Of a DNA stretch of 64,000 nucleotides, positions 21,107 to 33,141 are shown one piece after another (position 1 is the first letter of the stretch; the number at the start of each line of letters is the position of its first letter). The stretch spans positions 979,771-1,043,770 of the forward strand of contig JAQFWX010000013.1 of assembly GCA_027605045.1 (NCBI GenBank), written 5' to 3'. Made by a program: the position numbers and the translations under genes. Source of the stretch: Phallus indusiatus. Its lineage: Eukaryota; Basidiomycota; Agaricomycetes; Phallales; Phallaceae. The notes under the pieces are model-generated. The model did not search any database. It saw only the letters and a list, made by a program, of their open reading frames with translations, and was not told where the DNA came from.

Positions 21107-23378
21107 ATGATTCTCCTATCACCCTCTCTCTTTTCCTTTCAGTTTTCATTCAACTCGTCACATCGTCTCCAGTAGGGGAGAATCGAGTTTTGGATGTGTC
21201 TTTCCGTCGTCGGACACCGGTGGGAAACTCTATCGACTTGGCCTCAATGGCAGATGGCATTCGCATGAAATACGGTTACGCCCCAGTCAACACAAACAAG
21301 ACTCTTCAACGCCGTGCAAGTACAACTAATGTCCCACTTGGAGACCAAAGCGACGACATCTCATACGTTGCCAGTATTTCAGTTGGCACACCACGTGCGT
21401 TGATTTTTCTTCTCTACTCCACTTCTATGAAAAGTGAACACTCATTTATCTTTGTAGCCCAACCATTTGAGGTTATTATGGATACGGGATCAAGTGATCT
21501 TTGGGTAGCCTCAAACATGTGTCGTCGAGGTTGTCAAGGCGCAACCCTCTTTAATCCCCAGAGTTCGAGTTCCGTTACCGACCAGGGTATGTCGGTAACC
21601 GTAATGTATGGAAGTGGGCAAGTTACAGGAGAACTTGCAACAGATACCGTCTCGATGGGCGGTTTCACCATACAAAAACAGGGATTCAGTGAGTAGCTGT
21701 TTCTCATTTTCCTATTTCAGGTCCTTTTTATGTTGATGCCTAATCGTTATTAAGTCGTGGCCGAGCTTGTTTCGCAAAATCTAGTAGGCCAGGGTGTCTC
21801 TGGATTGTTGGGGTTGGGATTCCAGCCTTTAGCTCAAACACAGTGAGATCCGGATATTCGTTCCTAACACGGATTGTTTCTAATTGTATTTTTTTAGAGC
21901 TACTCCGTTTGTTGAAGCTTTGGTTAATGCCAATCAGTTGACGGCCCCTCAGATGTCATTCCAACTCAAACGGTAAGCACCAAGTTCTTTCTATTTATAT
22001 CTTGGTTTCTCAATTGTTTTCTGACTTCAATAGTAACATTAATAACCAAAACAATAACATCGTTCCTGGGGGAACTCTTACTTTAGGAGGAACCAATACC
22101 TCTTTATTCTCAGGAGAAATTCAGTTCATCGACTTCCCTAGCGGCGTAAGTCCATCATTCTGGCTTATTCCTGCCGACGGTACGTAACACGCAGTCAACC
22201 CGTTATTTTTGCCTTTCTCTGAGACTTTCTGTTAGCTGTAACTGTCCAGGGACATACCATCAATGTTCCCGCAGCAGAATCATTAGCTGTAAGACTTCTT
22301 CCCCTCCGTGACTTCTAAACGGGAATTCACCGTGTCTAGGCCATCGATACAGGAACTACCCTGATTGGTACACCTACGGATATTCTTAATGATGTCTGCG
22401 GTCAGATTCAGGGTTCATCAAACGGAACGGGATCGCTTGCCGGGTTCTGTATTGTTCGTACGTCAGCCTCCTTGTGGCTTTACTTTCCTAACATCTAACT
22501 TATTTTTATAGCATGTAACACACAAATCAGTTCTTCAATAACGTTTGGCGGAAAGGCTTGGTCTATCGACCCAGCTGATTTCACCGTTCAGCAACAAGAT
22601 GACAGCGGTCAGATAGTGTGCGTGGCTGCGATGTTTGATTTGAACCCAACTACTGGTCCAACACCGGGTGGTCCTTTCAATAAGCGTCAATCCGGCAGTG
22701 GGGGAGGCGGTGGCAATAACAACCTTGTACAACCTACGTTCGTTATAGGAGATACATTCCTCGTGCGTATTATTCTTTATATGAACCTGGGATGACACCG
22801 TGTCTCACGAATGTACTCCATCCCTTTCCTCTTTCACAATTCAGAAAAACGTCTACACAGTCTTCCAATTCAACCCGCCATCCGTTGGTTTTGCTCAGCT
22901 AAGTTCAAGCGCGGGAGGATCAGGGACTACTCCCGGTTCAACATCCACAAACTCAGGGTGAGTGACTTTATTATCAACTGTGTTGATGAGCACACTATAT
23001 ATATTGCACGCTTTGCGTGTGTTTATTCCTTTATTGCAAACAATGCATTATTGCCCCTACAAAAGGGTGTCGCACCAGTCGTCGTCACCGTCATCACCTT
23101 CCGCGGTACAGTCATCATCGTCTGCCGTGAAAACGTCGTTGACTAACTCGCCTTCATCTGGGCCTGTGCCTTTGCCTGTGCCTGTGCCATTGTCATCATC
23201 GACACAGACATCTGCTGCTATTTTTCCTTCTGTAACACCACCCGCTGACTCTATTCCTGTTAGTAACGGCCCATCGAGCAGTGCACTGTCGCATCATACA
23301 CGTTCGACAGTCCTCGGAACAGCATTCACATCGGCGATCGTGTTATTTATGACTCTTGCGCATTATTCATTACTATGA
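21107..23378 (+). CDS. Pepsin-family (A1) aspartic protease, probably GPI-anchored
   Basis: This is a secretory aspartic endopeptidase of family A1. The first active-site loop reads FEVIMDTGSSDLWVAS (about 21470-21510) and the second AIDTGTTLIGTP (about 22340-22380), so both catalytic aspartates are present. A flap region MYGSGQVTGELATD lies between them. A propeptide with an RRR site precedes the mature part. The C-terminal tail is a long Ser/Pro-rich spacer followed by a hydrophobic end (GTAFTSAIVLFMTLAHYSLL), consistent with a GPI anchor as in yapsins. Seven or eight short introns are present. The start is uncertain. The only nearby ATG (21107) opens a signal-peptide-like MILLSPSLFSF but in a frame one base off from the propeptide frame. 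Either a first exon has been missed or there is an indel. Confidence 0.85.
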
Positions 23379-23929
23379 TATTTTGCATTAGAAGAGATAT
23401 ATTTTGCATCATTTGTGGAAAGACAAAAAATAATATTGGGATTGGCACATCTACTTAATCTTATATATGTTTCTGGGTTTCTTATCTTTTTTTTATCTTT
23501 CCCTTTTCATTTGATTTCACATTGATTCGTGGAAAAATGGATCAATCTCAATGTTGAACGGGGACGGACATTGCCCTCTACCATTAGGTATTATTATTAG
23601 AGCAGATTTCATTAGTTGCAGTGTATAAAAGCCTACAAGCCGGGGGGTTTAGACCCTCCATAACCCCTGACCCCTTATTATACAGTACGGGGTTGACCTC
23701 AGGAGCTTCAAAGCTCGTTACCTGAGGCAGCGCCTTCTACTATACTCGGTCCTATTGGTGTGAAACCGCTCTATCTTCTCCCTATTATGAGCGGCGGACC
23801 TCGAAATATCATTCTAAGACACCCACATACACCCATTATTTGCTTTCCACAGAATATATATACAGGAACGTGCTTGGCCTGTTAAGCACCGGAAAGCAGT
23901 TGGGTACAATCACACCTTCGTTTGTCGAA
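23379..23929. other. Intergenic stretch, no gene seen
   Basis: The left part is the AT-rich 3' flank of the protease gene. Between 23640 and 23760 the sequence is GC-richer with short inverted echoes (acctcaggagcttcaaagctcg...cctgaggc), which could form a hairpin. I could not match it to a tRNA or a known RNA. The right part is the leader of the acyltransferase gene. Confidence 0.35.
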
Positions 23930-26347
23930 ATGCTGCTTCATAGGATCACCCGTAAACTCGCCACATGGTCTGTTTCATCGTTCTTTCAGGAAATACATAT
24001 CATTGGAGAAGAAAATGTGCCGGTGGACGGTCCTATAATTGTGTGCGTGTTTTTTATTCGTAAATTAGCGTTTCGCTGCTAAAGAAATTTCAGTGTCTCG
24101 ACGCATCATAATATGATGGTCGATCCGATGACATTGTGTATGTTTCATTTTTCATTCGAGCAATGTAAACGAGCACAATCTCACGTTTGGTTGAACGCGA
24201 AACAGCAACTGTTTTTCCTCATAAACGGCCGTTACACTACTGGTCCAAAGCTTCCTTGTATATAAACCCTGTTGTGGCATGGTACTTCAAACATACCGGA
24301 AACATCCCTGTTGACAGAAAGAACAAGGACAATCAAGTCTTGTTCAAGGGCACATTCGAATGTCTCGCCCAAGGGGAGGTTGTGGCGCTCTTTCCAGAGG
24401 GAACCAGTATGTCTCCGTTTTAGTAATTCCCCCAATCAAATTATTAAACGAAACTTTTTTTTCCTGTGTAGGTTACTCTGAACCCCGCATAATGCAAGTC
24501 AAGGACGGTGCTTCTTGGTCTGCTCTCGAATACGCCAAATGGGCCCAACAAAACAAGACGCACAAGAAGCCGCTTATTATCGTTCCAGCTAGTATCGTCT
24601 ACACGAACAAAGCGAAATACAGGAGTCGTGTTGTCGTTGAGTGCGTGTTCTCCCACTTATCAAAGATGAATGCAGCTTCAGTCTAAACAACGCGTGTCGT
24701 TCCCTTTTTCTGCTCGCAGATTTTCGAAGCCCATTATTTTGGATGAGTATGCGGAGGAATTCATGATGAATGAACCTGGACGGACTAAGAATGCTGCAAA
24801 GAGGCTTACCGCTCGTATCGAGAAAGAGTTGGAGATGATTACTATTAATGCACCGGACTGGTGGGTAGTCATGTATTTCGGTCGTCTCTTCGGAGTCTTA
24901 CGATATAATAAATATAGGGAAACATTGTACTGTGCGCGTATTACGCGTGACATGCTATGGCAAAACGAAAAATCCATTAATTTGGACGACTACGTTCCCA
25001 TCTCTCAGACGTATGGTCTTGGTTGTTGTTCGTCTCAACCTTCAAAAGTTCTTAGACTTTTTATTGTAGAATCGTTGACATATTCACTACACCCGCGCTT
25101 ACACCGTCTTACGGAGCCCTCAAGAAAGCCTTGTTAACCTATTACTCTCTTTTACAATCGACGAACCTAACCAACAGGACTCTATCACGCCTTCCTCTCC
25201 CAGACACACTGAACCCGTCTCAATCAACATCATTACCCAGCCGTCTTTCGACTCTATTCTTACTATTCGGTGATACCCTCGGACTCATTATACGTATACC
25301 TTTCTTCTTTATCCCACTCCTCGTACACGCACCCGCACTAATCGCCGCCAGACATGGCGCTAATATCGCATCTGAAGAACTAACTGAAGCCCAGAACAAA
25401 CTCGTATTCGGGTTCATGTTGTTATCGTGTATATACCCGTCTGTCTTCTTTCTCCTTTGGGCTTTCTTCTCGATGACACTCGTCGGCGCTGCCGTAGCAC
25501 TGGCGACGACGTACGCGTTTGTCATGTATTACCACAAAACCGTGGATGATCACTATGAACAGTACGTTTCGCAATTCTTACACTCGTTTGTTCTTTTTTT
25601 CCTGATGTTAACCCACTTTTGATTAGCGCGAAGCAGCTTCTTACGACATGGCGCGTACTTCTAGGTGTTTGGATGCCAAAGAAGTGGGATCTCTCACTGT
25701 CGGCTCTTACACCATACGTGACACCTCATATCCCTCCGCCTAACGAATACCTTGACCCGAAAAAGATGAAGTCAGAACCCAACACACCGATTACACCAGT
25801 CAGCGGCGCTCAAGACAAGCTCAGCAAACTCCCTAGTAAAGCCGACACCGCATCACCCCAATTCCAAGTCTCAGCTTCACGTCCGAAACGGCTCGTCCCG
25901 TCAAGTAAATTGATTCGACACGTGTTACGAGCCCGATTAGACGCGTCTAGACTTTTGGCGGCTTTTTTCGCAGATCTGGAACGGAGCGGGAAACAAGTTC
26001 ATGCTTCGGAGCATCTGGCGAGGGTATATGGTTCTGTGTCTTCTTCTCCATCTTCTTCTTCGAATGCGACAACACAACAGCAACAAGACTCGTTAGTCAA
26101 CAAGGATGATGGTGTTGCTCCTTCGTCTCCTTCTCAATCTCAGCCTCAAGGATGGCGAGATGCTAAAGAAGTGATACGATATTTACGGGACCATGGAGCT
26201 AACATTGGACAATTGAGAACACCTAAGGATGTCGATTGGGCTGCGGTTAGTAGCGATACCGAGAGTTTTGAACATGGTTCTGGGTCTGCTAGCGCTGCTG
26301 AGACGGACGATGATGTGGTTTGGGTGCCACCTAGTGTCTCCCGGTGA
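23930..26347 (+). CDS. Glycerol-3-phosphate / DHAP O-acyltransferase (Gpt2/Sct1 type)
   Basis: This ER or lipid-droplet membrane enzyme catalyses the first acylation in phospholipid and triacylglycerol synthesis, using glycerol-3-phosphate or dihydroxyacetone phosphate. The PlsC domain is complete after splicing. Motif I is VSTHHNMMVDPMTL, with the catalytic HX4D. Motif II includes TGNIPVDRKNKDNQ, motif III is FPEGTSYSEP, and motif IV includes LIIVPASIVYTNK. The ATG at 23930 (MLLHRITRKLA) starts directly before the conserved WSVSSFFQEIHIIGEENVP block, as in relatives. Two hydrophobic hairpins follow near 25240-25330 and 25400-25530. The C-terminal tail (25620-26347) is hydrophilic, rich in Ser, and acidic at the end. 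At least seven short introns fit in phase. The gene appears intact. Confidence 0.88.
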
Positions 26348-26608
26348 ATGGCGCGGATGAACGTTGTTGTAGGTCTGTGTAGTAGTGTTTATATTTATTG
26401 CGGAGGTCGGATATTGGTATTATGGTATTAGGGTAGTCGATAACTAATCTAATGGAATCGTTGCTGGATTGGATTTTTTATTCAAGCCTTCTCTCGACTG
26501 CCTTTATATTGTCTTTTGAAATACAAGCTTTGAGATTGCTTTTTTTAAGTTCATGTACGTCTTAATCTTACAGATTTTGGACAAAAGAAAACCCTCGATT
26601 CGACTATG

Positions 26609-28363
26609 TTAAACGAGATCATTCACAACCAAAGGGTATTTCAAACCAGGAGGAGAAATCGTCATGACGTGTCTTTGGGTGAAATTCTCGACATCAAATC
26701 GGCCATATCCCGTAGCACCACTTATACAAAAAAAGTTGCAGCAAGTCAATTTCTTTTGAATAGTAAAGAAATGAGATATAGACGTACCCTAAACCATGAA
26801 CGCCTACGCCTGCTTCAGCAGAAAATGTCGAGCCATTGATATTTACATGTCCTATTGCGCGTATTGTTGATTCAAAGATTCGATATAAATATACTCATTC
26901 ATCTCTTACCTGCTCTGATTCTCCGACCAAGCACAAGGCCTTTATAAATATCCCGAGTCCAGATAGCACCCATAAGACTATAGTCTGTCTCATTAGCCAA
27001 CTCGATCGCCTCGTCTTCCGTATCGACAATTTTGATCACAAACATGGGACCAAACGATTCTCTATCCCACACAGGCCAACCGGGCTCAACCCCGACCAGA
27101 ATATGTGGTTTAACGATAGAGCCTTCTCTTTTAAGGTCTCCCGTAATCAGCTGCGCGCCTCGATTTTGCGAGTCCTTTATCAATGATATAACACGTTCTG
27201 CGGAATTTTGAGATATCAGAGGTGGTATTTTGGCTGACGCGTCGGTTCCTACGCGGATTTTCTCTACGGTGGTTTTGAGAGTTTGGATTAACGAATCTGA
27301 AATGCCTCGTTGCACTATAACACGCTCTGTTGACATGCAAACTTGGCCACCGTTTGCTAACGCAGCGAAAAGAATCCCTTTAGCAGCATCCTCCACATTC
27401 GCGTCATCGAGAACCTAGCACCGTTTATTAGTTTAGATTTGCTCTTTTGATGCAATGTTATGGACTTACAACGACAGCGGATTTACCTCCGAGTTCTAGG
27501 ACACACGGTTTCAAGTATTTTGCTGCCTCTTGAGCGATAATCCGCCCAACAGTATCACTTCCGGTAAACTATGTATAAGAAGGATTAAATGGGTATGATG
27601 TAGAGGATCCATAAATAAAAACTTACATTGATATGTCTGATCAATTTGTGTCCTATGATGCTTGCTACTGTCGTTGGAGCATCTTCTCTAGCTACATGAA
27701 TCAGATTCACTACTCCTTTGGGAAACCCTGCCTAAATCCAACTCGTTTAGAGAACCTTGAACAATTTTACAAAGAGCTTACTTCATATACAGCTTCTATA
27801 AGGATTTCAGCACAAAGAGGGCTTTGTTCAGATGACTTGAGAACAACAGTATTTCCACAAGCCAGAGGGATCGCAATAGCACGAGCAGCAAGATTGAAAG
27901 GAGAATTGAAGGGAGAAATAGCAAAGACGGTCCCCAAAGGTCTTCTTTCGACGAGAGCAGTTCCGCCTGGGTCTCTGGAAGACATCGTGTCGCCAACGAG
28001 GGTTACTACCGTATTTACGGCTTCCATAAGATACATAGACGCAGCCCAGGCATCTCCTCTGCCCCAGTCTTTAATGTTCGCAGTTTCTTCGCACACGGCC
28101 TTGATAACACGATCTGTGTATTTGGGCGTTCTAACCAGCTGTGCTGCTCGAATGAAGAGTTCTCGCTTGGCACGCCACGGAACAGCTTCCCATGCAGGCT
28201 GAGCTTTGTTTGCTACTTCGATTGCTTCGTATACGTCTTCCATAGATGCGGAATATGCTTTCGTTACGGTCTCGAGGGTGTGCCCGTTAATAACATCGAA
28301 AGTTTTCCCTGTGCTTGAAGGTCGAGCTTCGCCATTTATCCAGAGATGCGACACGGCTGCCAT
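26609..28363 (-). CDS. NAD(P)-dependent aldehyde dehydrogenase (vanillin/salicylaldehyde dehydrogenase-like)
   Basis: This cytosolic enzyme oxidises an aldehyde to the acid. The ATG at 28363 opens [20 protein letters not shown]. Hallmarks appear in order: [50 protein letters not shown], the catalytic Glu in [12 protein letters not shown], and the catalytic Cys in [11 protein letters not shown] (about 27310-27345). The region [16 protein letters not shown] includes the ESFGP motif. The last exons read [18 protein letters not shown] and GATGYGRF and end at 26609. The sequence resembles the benzaldehyde, vanillin and salicylaldehyde dehydrogenase subgroup by the QVCMSTERV context, so aromatic aldehydes are likely substrates, but this is inference. 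About six introns are present. Confidence 0.88.
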
Positions 28364-28876
28364 AACGATTCAAATTCAAAATGCAAGTCGTCAGTGGAAG
28401 ATTCGGGGGGAATCACAAGTCAGAGCCACCACATTACTTATATGTAATACAGGACGGCCTAATTCTGTGGGAATAAGAATTTGCTTCGATTTAAGGGTGA
28501 GTGGTTGAGAAAAGTCTGAGTCAGCCAGAGCCCCGCAAGGCCAGATTAGGCCAGATTCTTATGGTTAATTCGCGGAAATCGGAATTAGTCTAGTGTATTT
28601 CTATAAGAATATTGCTTCTTAGCAGTTCTTACCAGTCTCTGATTAATGATTCCCCGTCGTATATGGGATGATTGATGACCCTGTCTAGTATTTGTCCGAC
28701 TCGGTATCCAAACAAATATCAGGGTTTCTCAGCTCGCAAATGAGATTCTGCGCATAACCCAAAATAGCCCAATATGTAGGTCTAATCTGGAGCTCGCCAA
28801 ATTTCATATAAATAATCACAATAAATAATAACATCATCCACGTCGCAAAACAAAAACAAATTTCTTAGCAAAAAAA
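28364..28876. other. Aldehyde dehydrogenase promoter and 3' flank of the S53 gene
   Basis: No gene is seen. The segment 28690-28870 is the 3' flank of the S53 protease and recurs, inverted, at about 51450-51640 beside the truncated copy. Confidence 0.5.
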
Positions 28877-31756
28877 TCACGGCAATTGTAGCCATAAATC
28901 AAGCATCCTGGGGAAATTAGGTGTTCCTAGCCCAGTAACTGGATCCCATCCTTCAGCTCTATAGATTAATGTAAGTTCATGTACATCCGGAATTGCAAAG
29001 TTGCTCTTACGCAACAAAGCCACCAGTGCCTGCATTACCCATTTCAGTAAGTGCTTTTGTGCAAATGAACCGGAAAGAAACCGAAAACTCACCGCAATTG
29101 GGATTACTTCCGTCTGTTATATCATTAAAAGCGTCTCGAAACTTTGAAGAGTATATCTAAAAAAGGAAAGGTTGTCTGGTAAGAAGAATAGTGCGAATTC
29201 TCAAAAAATCACTTACCGCGGGGTTTATGAATCCGACAGTGCCTTTCCCAATTTTCCTTCTAGCATCATTAATAGCTGTGATTATAGAAGCGAAGACTGG
29301 TGCCGAGGCGGAAGTTCCAAAGACGGACATGAACCCGCCATTAACCTTGTCGTATTCATATATAAATCCATGTTTCACTATACACCATTTCGAAAAACGA
29401 AAAACTTACGGCTATCGTATAGTCAAAACTACGAGTTTCTTAGTCAGATCTATGTGAATTACAATGATGAGGCGTACCCATTTGCAGAGACATCTGGATA
29501 TCCGCGATTCTACAAAAACGATATGAAAAAATTTTATCCATTACCCAGATAAAATCTTACGCTCTTATTGAAATGGTCTATGGCATCATTGGGAGTAAAC
29601 TTGCTTAAGTAGTTCATCACAGCTCCTTCTTGGTAAGACGGCCTTGGAAAAACTCTGGAAAACCCTCCACCACTATTGAACAATAAGTTTCAAATAGAAA
29701 TACACATAATTAGAATTTTACCTTATATTAAATCCAGATTCAGGATCATTAACAGAAGCTAGGAACATCAAATTTAAAACACCAGCAATGCTTAATACAG
29801 ATTTTCATGGGATTTTGCAACTCACACCCTGGATTCATACGAGTAGCTCCGACTAAAGAAGATTTAGCATGAAAGATCAAAGGTTTAAACACTTAGACTT
29901 ACCAGCTGTGACGAATGGACACGTCACTGGCGAATCTACAAAGAAAAAAATATACATGACTTCCCGGCTGTTATAATTTGACATACGTACCGGGTGAAAA
30001 TTGAGTTCCATTTGGGCTAGGTTGACCTGCATGGCATTCAATACAAATTCGGACAGGATGAAAATCTCATGATAATTGACCTGTCTTATCAAGACATCCT
30101 TCAATTTCACCCACACCTGAATCTCCAGAAGAAAAGATAACAGTAGTACCCATTAGACCTAATTTTCCAAACTCAAAGCATTGTCTATTGAGGTAACTGG
30201 CCGGAAACCCAAATTCAGAGGAGCCATACGAAACACTGAGTACTCTTGTTTGGACAGTACCGCAATTTTCGGGGTGATTGAACCCTGCGGGGTCGGGATA
30301 TATTCCATCTTCATCGGGATCATCACCCCCCTCAAAGGTGCAATACGATTTGTCGAGGGCATCAAGGAGGTTGTTGAACGACTGATTTAGTTTAGACGCA
30401 TCAACATAATCATCTTTAAGTCTTTGGAAAATAAATCACAGAATTGACTTACACTGTTTACGATAAGGTCGCCGACCTGAAAATGGTCTACTTGTTGAGG
30501 TTCAACAAGGGTCATCGCGTATTCCTACATGTAATACTATGTTTAAGTCTGTTTTAATATCTGATCAGAATAGAAGACATACAAAATCCAAAGAGCTTTC
30601 TGCATCGAAATCAAACGACTAAGGAACCCGGTCAATCACGATCATGCAGCAAAATGAAAAACAAAAGGTTTGGACCTGGTTAACCCTTTGCAGAACACCT
30701 GCGTAGATGAGATGTGTAGATTTTATAGAGAATTATGTTTCTCACCTCCATCTATCGAGTGAAATTTGGGCCTCTTTCCAACCAAAGATGGCGAAAAGGT
30801 TTTAAAAAACATATCCAGATCCTCAGGAAGGTATGCTTATCATTGGAAAAGTTAGAAAAAACAAATATGTCAATTGACCTCGATTTACATTCTGGCGTGA
30901 ATTCCGCTGAAAAATTATTAGACTAATGCACCTGAGAGAACCTCGGTAGGAATAATGACTTACCGATTGCAAACGCGTTGGGTTGGCTGCTGTCGAATTT
31001 GTAGTGGAAGTCGTAGAGCGCTCGGACACATGCGGGTGTTATGGCATTGCTGCAATTCGAAAGCGAATCTGGGGAAATATTGGTAAGAGTGGTAACTGTA
31101 TTAGGGTGAATGTTAGGGTGTATGTGGCGTTTCGTCGATTGAGAGAGTGATCGTTTCTTGCGGCCAGAGTGTAAAGCTACCCCAGGTGTGATGAAGTCTA
31201 TGTGGTCTGCAATGTGCGATGGAAGTGAATAAGAATCACAAGCTAATTTCAGAGAATGAGATACTGCGATTCTACAGAACGAGAAATGTTACGTGCCCAT
31301 CTGACCAAACTCTTCGTCGCCTTGTCGGAAATCATGATACTTGGCCTCTAACAGTAATTCCGCAGCTTCAATTGTCATATCTACTTCCAGCCATGCACGA
31401 TCCTTCGAAAACCTTATATTGTCTTCCAGATAGCCGTGTTCTTCAAGCCATTCTTTCACAGTTGCTATGGTGTCGTGAGACGGGGCGAATGTCTCCTTCA
31501 CTCTGTGAGGCGTCCAGATTTGTCCGTAATTAGGACTGTGTGGATGAGCAATGTCCATCAGGTAATCCTCGAGGTTATGGATATTGGATTGCTTGAGTGC
31601 CATTCGAAATTTAACGGGAGATTTTTTGTCCGCGATATTGTGGCGAGACCAATTTTCTGGCAAATAACCCCGCTTTTCATGGACGACTCTCCCAGAATAG
31701 GCATGAGATAGGGAGATGATTGCGGATAGCGTTAGAAAGGAGACAATGTACTTCAT
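28877..31756 (-). CDS. Secreted S53 serine-carboxyl peptidase (sedolisin / tripeptidyl peptidase)
   Basis: This secreted acid protease removes tripeptides from substrate N-termini. The ATG at 31756 starts a signal peptide (MKYIVSFLTLSAIISLSHA). A kumamolisin-type pro-domain follows, including LKQSNIHNLEDYLMDIAHP and HPHSPNYGQIWTP. In the catalytic domain the Glu/Asp pair lies in ESSLDFEYAMTL, the oxyanion Asp region in SSGDSGVG (about 30130), RGYPDVSANG is near 29500, and the catalytic Ser is in FGTSASAPVFAS (about 29310). The C-terminus holds the Ca-site-type GWDPVTGLGTPNF. About twelve introns are present. The gene is complete and has a TATA box at 31816-31822. A truncated inverted copy lies at 50652-51450. 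Confidence 0.9.
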
Positions 31757-31815
31757 AAGAATACCAACGAAAGAGCGTACGGATGTGACTGTAAGAATGG
31801 CATAACTGTATGGGG

Positions 31816-31822
31816 TTTTATA
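31816..31822 (-). promoter_or_regulatory. TATA box of the S53 protease gene
   Basis: The minus strand reads TATAAAA about 60 bp upstream of the ATG. The element is conserved in the duplicated promoter at 50584-50590. Confidence 0.6.
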
Positions 31823-33141
31823 TGAGTTATCACTCGTTCGTTCGTCCGGGCAAGTCAGGATATTCAACGCCGGTGCACAGGACGTATGCAAATGCACTGG
31901 GTTGGGTTGTTATATAGGTAATATTCATCCGAACCACTGGTGAGAACGTCTCATATTATCTTCAGTTCTTGTAACGTAGATTCCTTCTTGAACTGGTACA
32001 TTATTAACCTAAAGCCTTGCGCTTGTTAGAATGAAGCATGTATGTTAATTTTCATGCGCGCATTACCTCGGTTTTGCCGAAATGCTGAAACGGGCTCCAC
32101 ATTCTCTCTTGTATTACACACTGCATGACCAAGTGACACCCTAAGTAAAACAATTCAACATGCAACGATCAAAACATTCATACTACATAACATCAAAAGT
32201 AGCTTGAACAATCAGCGCCACCATTGGGGCTGCGACCCTGCCCGGTGAAGCGATGTGCATGGTCAATAAAATCGAAAAGAGGATATGTCAGGATCGAACA
32301 GTCTAAGTGTTAAAGTGAGTGACAACCTCAATGAGAGTTACTTTTCAAGAGAAAACGGAACAAGTCGGAAACGTATCGCATTGAGACGTCTATGAAACCT
32401 CCGGGTAAAATTTTTGGGAATGACTGGCGTTGCGATATTCAGGCTATCCTGTCTTCTCGCTCCTTTGATAATGGTGTCCGTAGCAGGCCTTTCGGGGCCC
32501 GTATAAGCTGTGGCTCAGAACAGAACCACCGGACTTCTTGTTCGGCGGATTTGAAAGAGACCACTTTGTGTAAATGATTTGGGGGGTATCTAAGTGGGAT
32601 AGTAGGACCGAAAAGAATGACGATGAAGACTGATGACGGCCCGGGGGACACTGCCCAGGGCTCCACCTCAGGAGTCGCTACTCGCTAGTTACCTATAAAG
32701 AGAGGTGTGTCGATGGAATGACGAGCGATGTTGGTGAGCATTGTACTGATACGGCGGCAGAGATTGAATGTAACTGATAATATACTAAGCAGGTTCAAAA
32801 CGTGACGATGAGAAAAAAAAACCCATGGTTAGCGATAAGCGCCCTTCAGATTTTACCAATATCTCAAACAATACATCGTTTGTGGTGCGACATGGAAGAA
32901 AAAAGGATAATTATCAGCTTCTCTCTTCTTGAGATGTTTCTTGTTTCGTGGAAGAACAATCGGTAATTGTCTTAAGCTTACATTAAAGGTGAACACTAAA
33001 TAAGCGAATGACAACAGGCCATAAAGTCTTATGAATAAATGTCAAATATTTACATATCGGACAAAAATGCAGCAGTGAGAAATTTCCAAATCAAAATCCC
33101 AGCTTAAATCGGCCCGGCGTAGCAATACCATACAATATAAG
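31823..33141. other. Intergenic stretch of 1.3 kb
   Basis: The left part (to about 32060) is the S53 upstream region, duplicated at 50340-50580. The remainder has short frames only. A GC-richer patch at 32440-32700 contains short frames on both strands without recognisable motifs. The right end is the AT-rich 3' flank of the ligase gene. Confidence 0.4.

Noticed and set aside
20980..21110. Extended N-terminus of the aspartic protease with a HHHHHRHRHRHH stretch
   Set aside because: It begins at GTG, not ATG, and encodes a low-complexity upstream tract. It is more likely leader sequence.
27633..28202. 189-codon plus-strand frame
   Set aside because: It is the antisense shadow of the aldehyde dehydrogenase, whose minus-strand frame carries all family motifs.
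31219..31711. Plus-strand frames opposite the S53 gene
   Set aside because: They are antisense to well-conserved sedolisin exons and have no motifs of their own.
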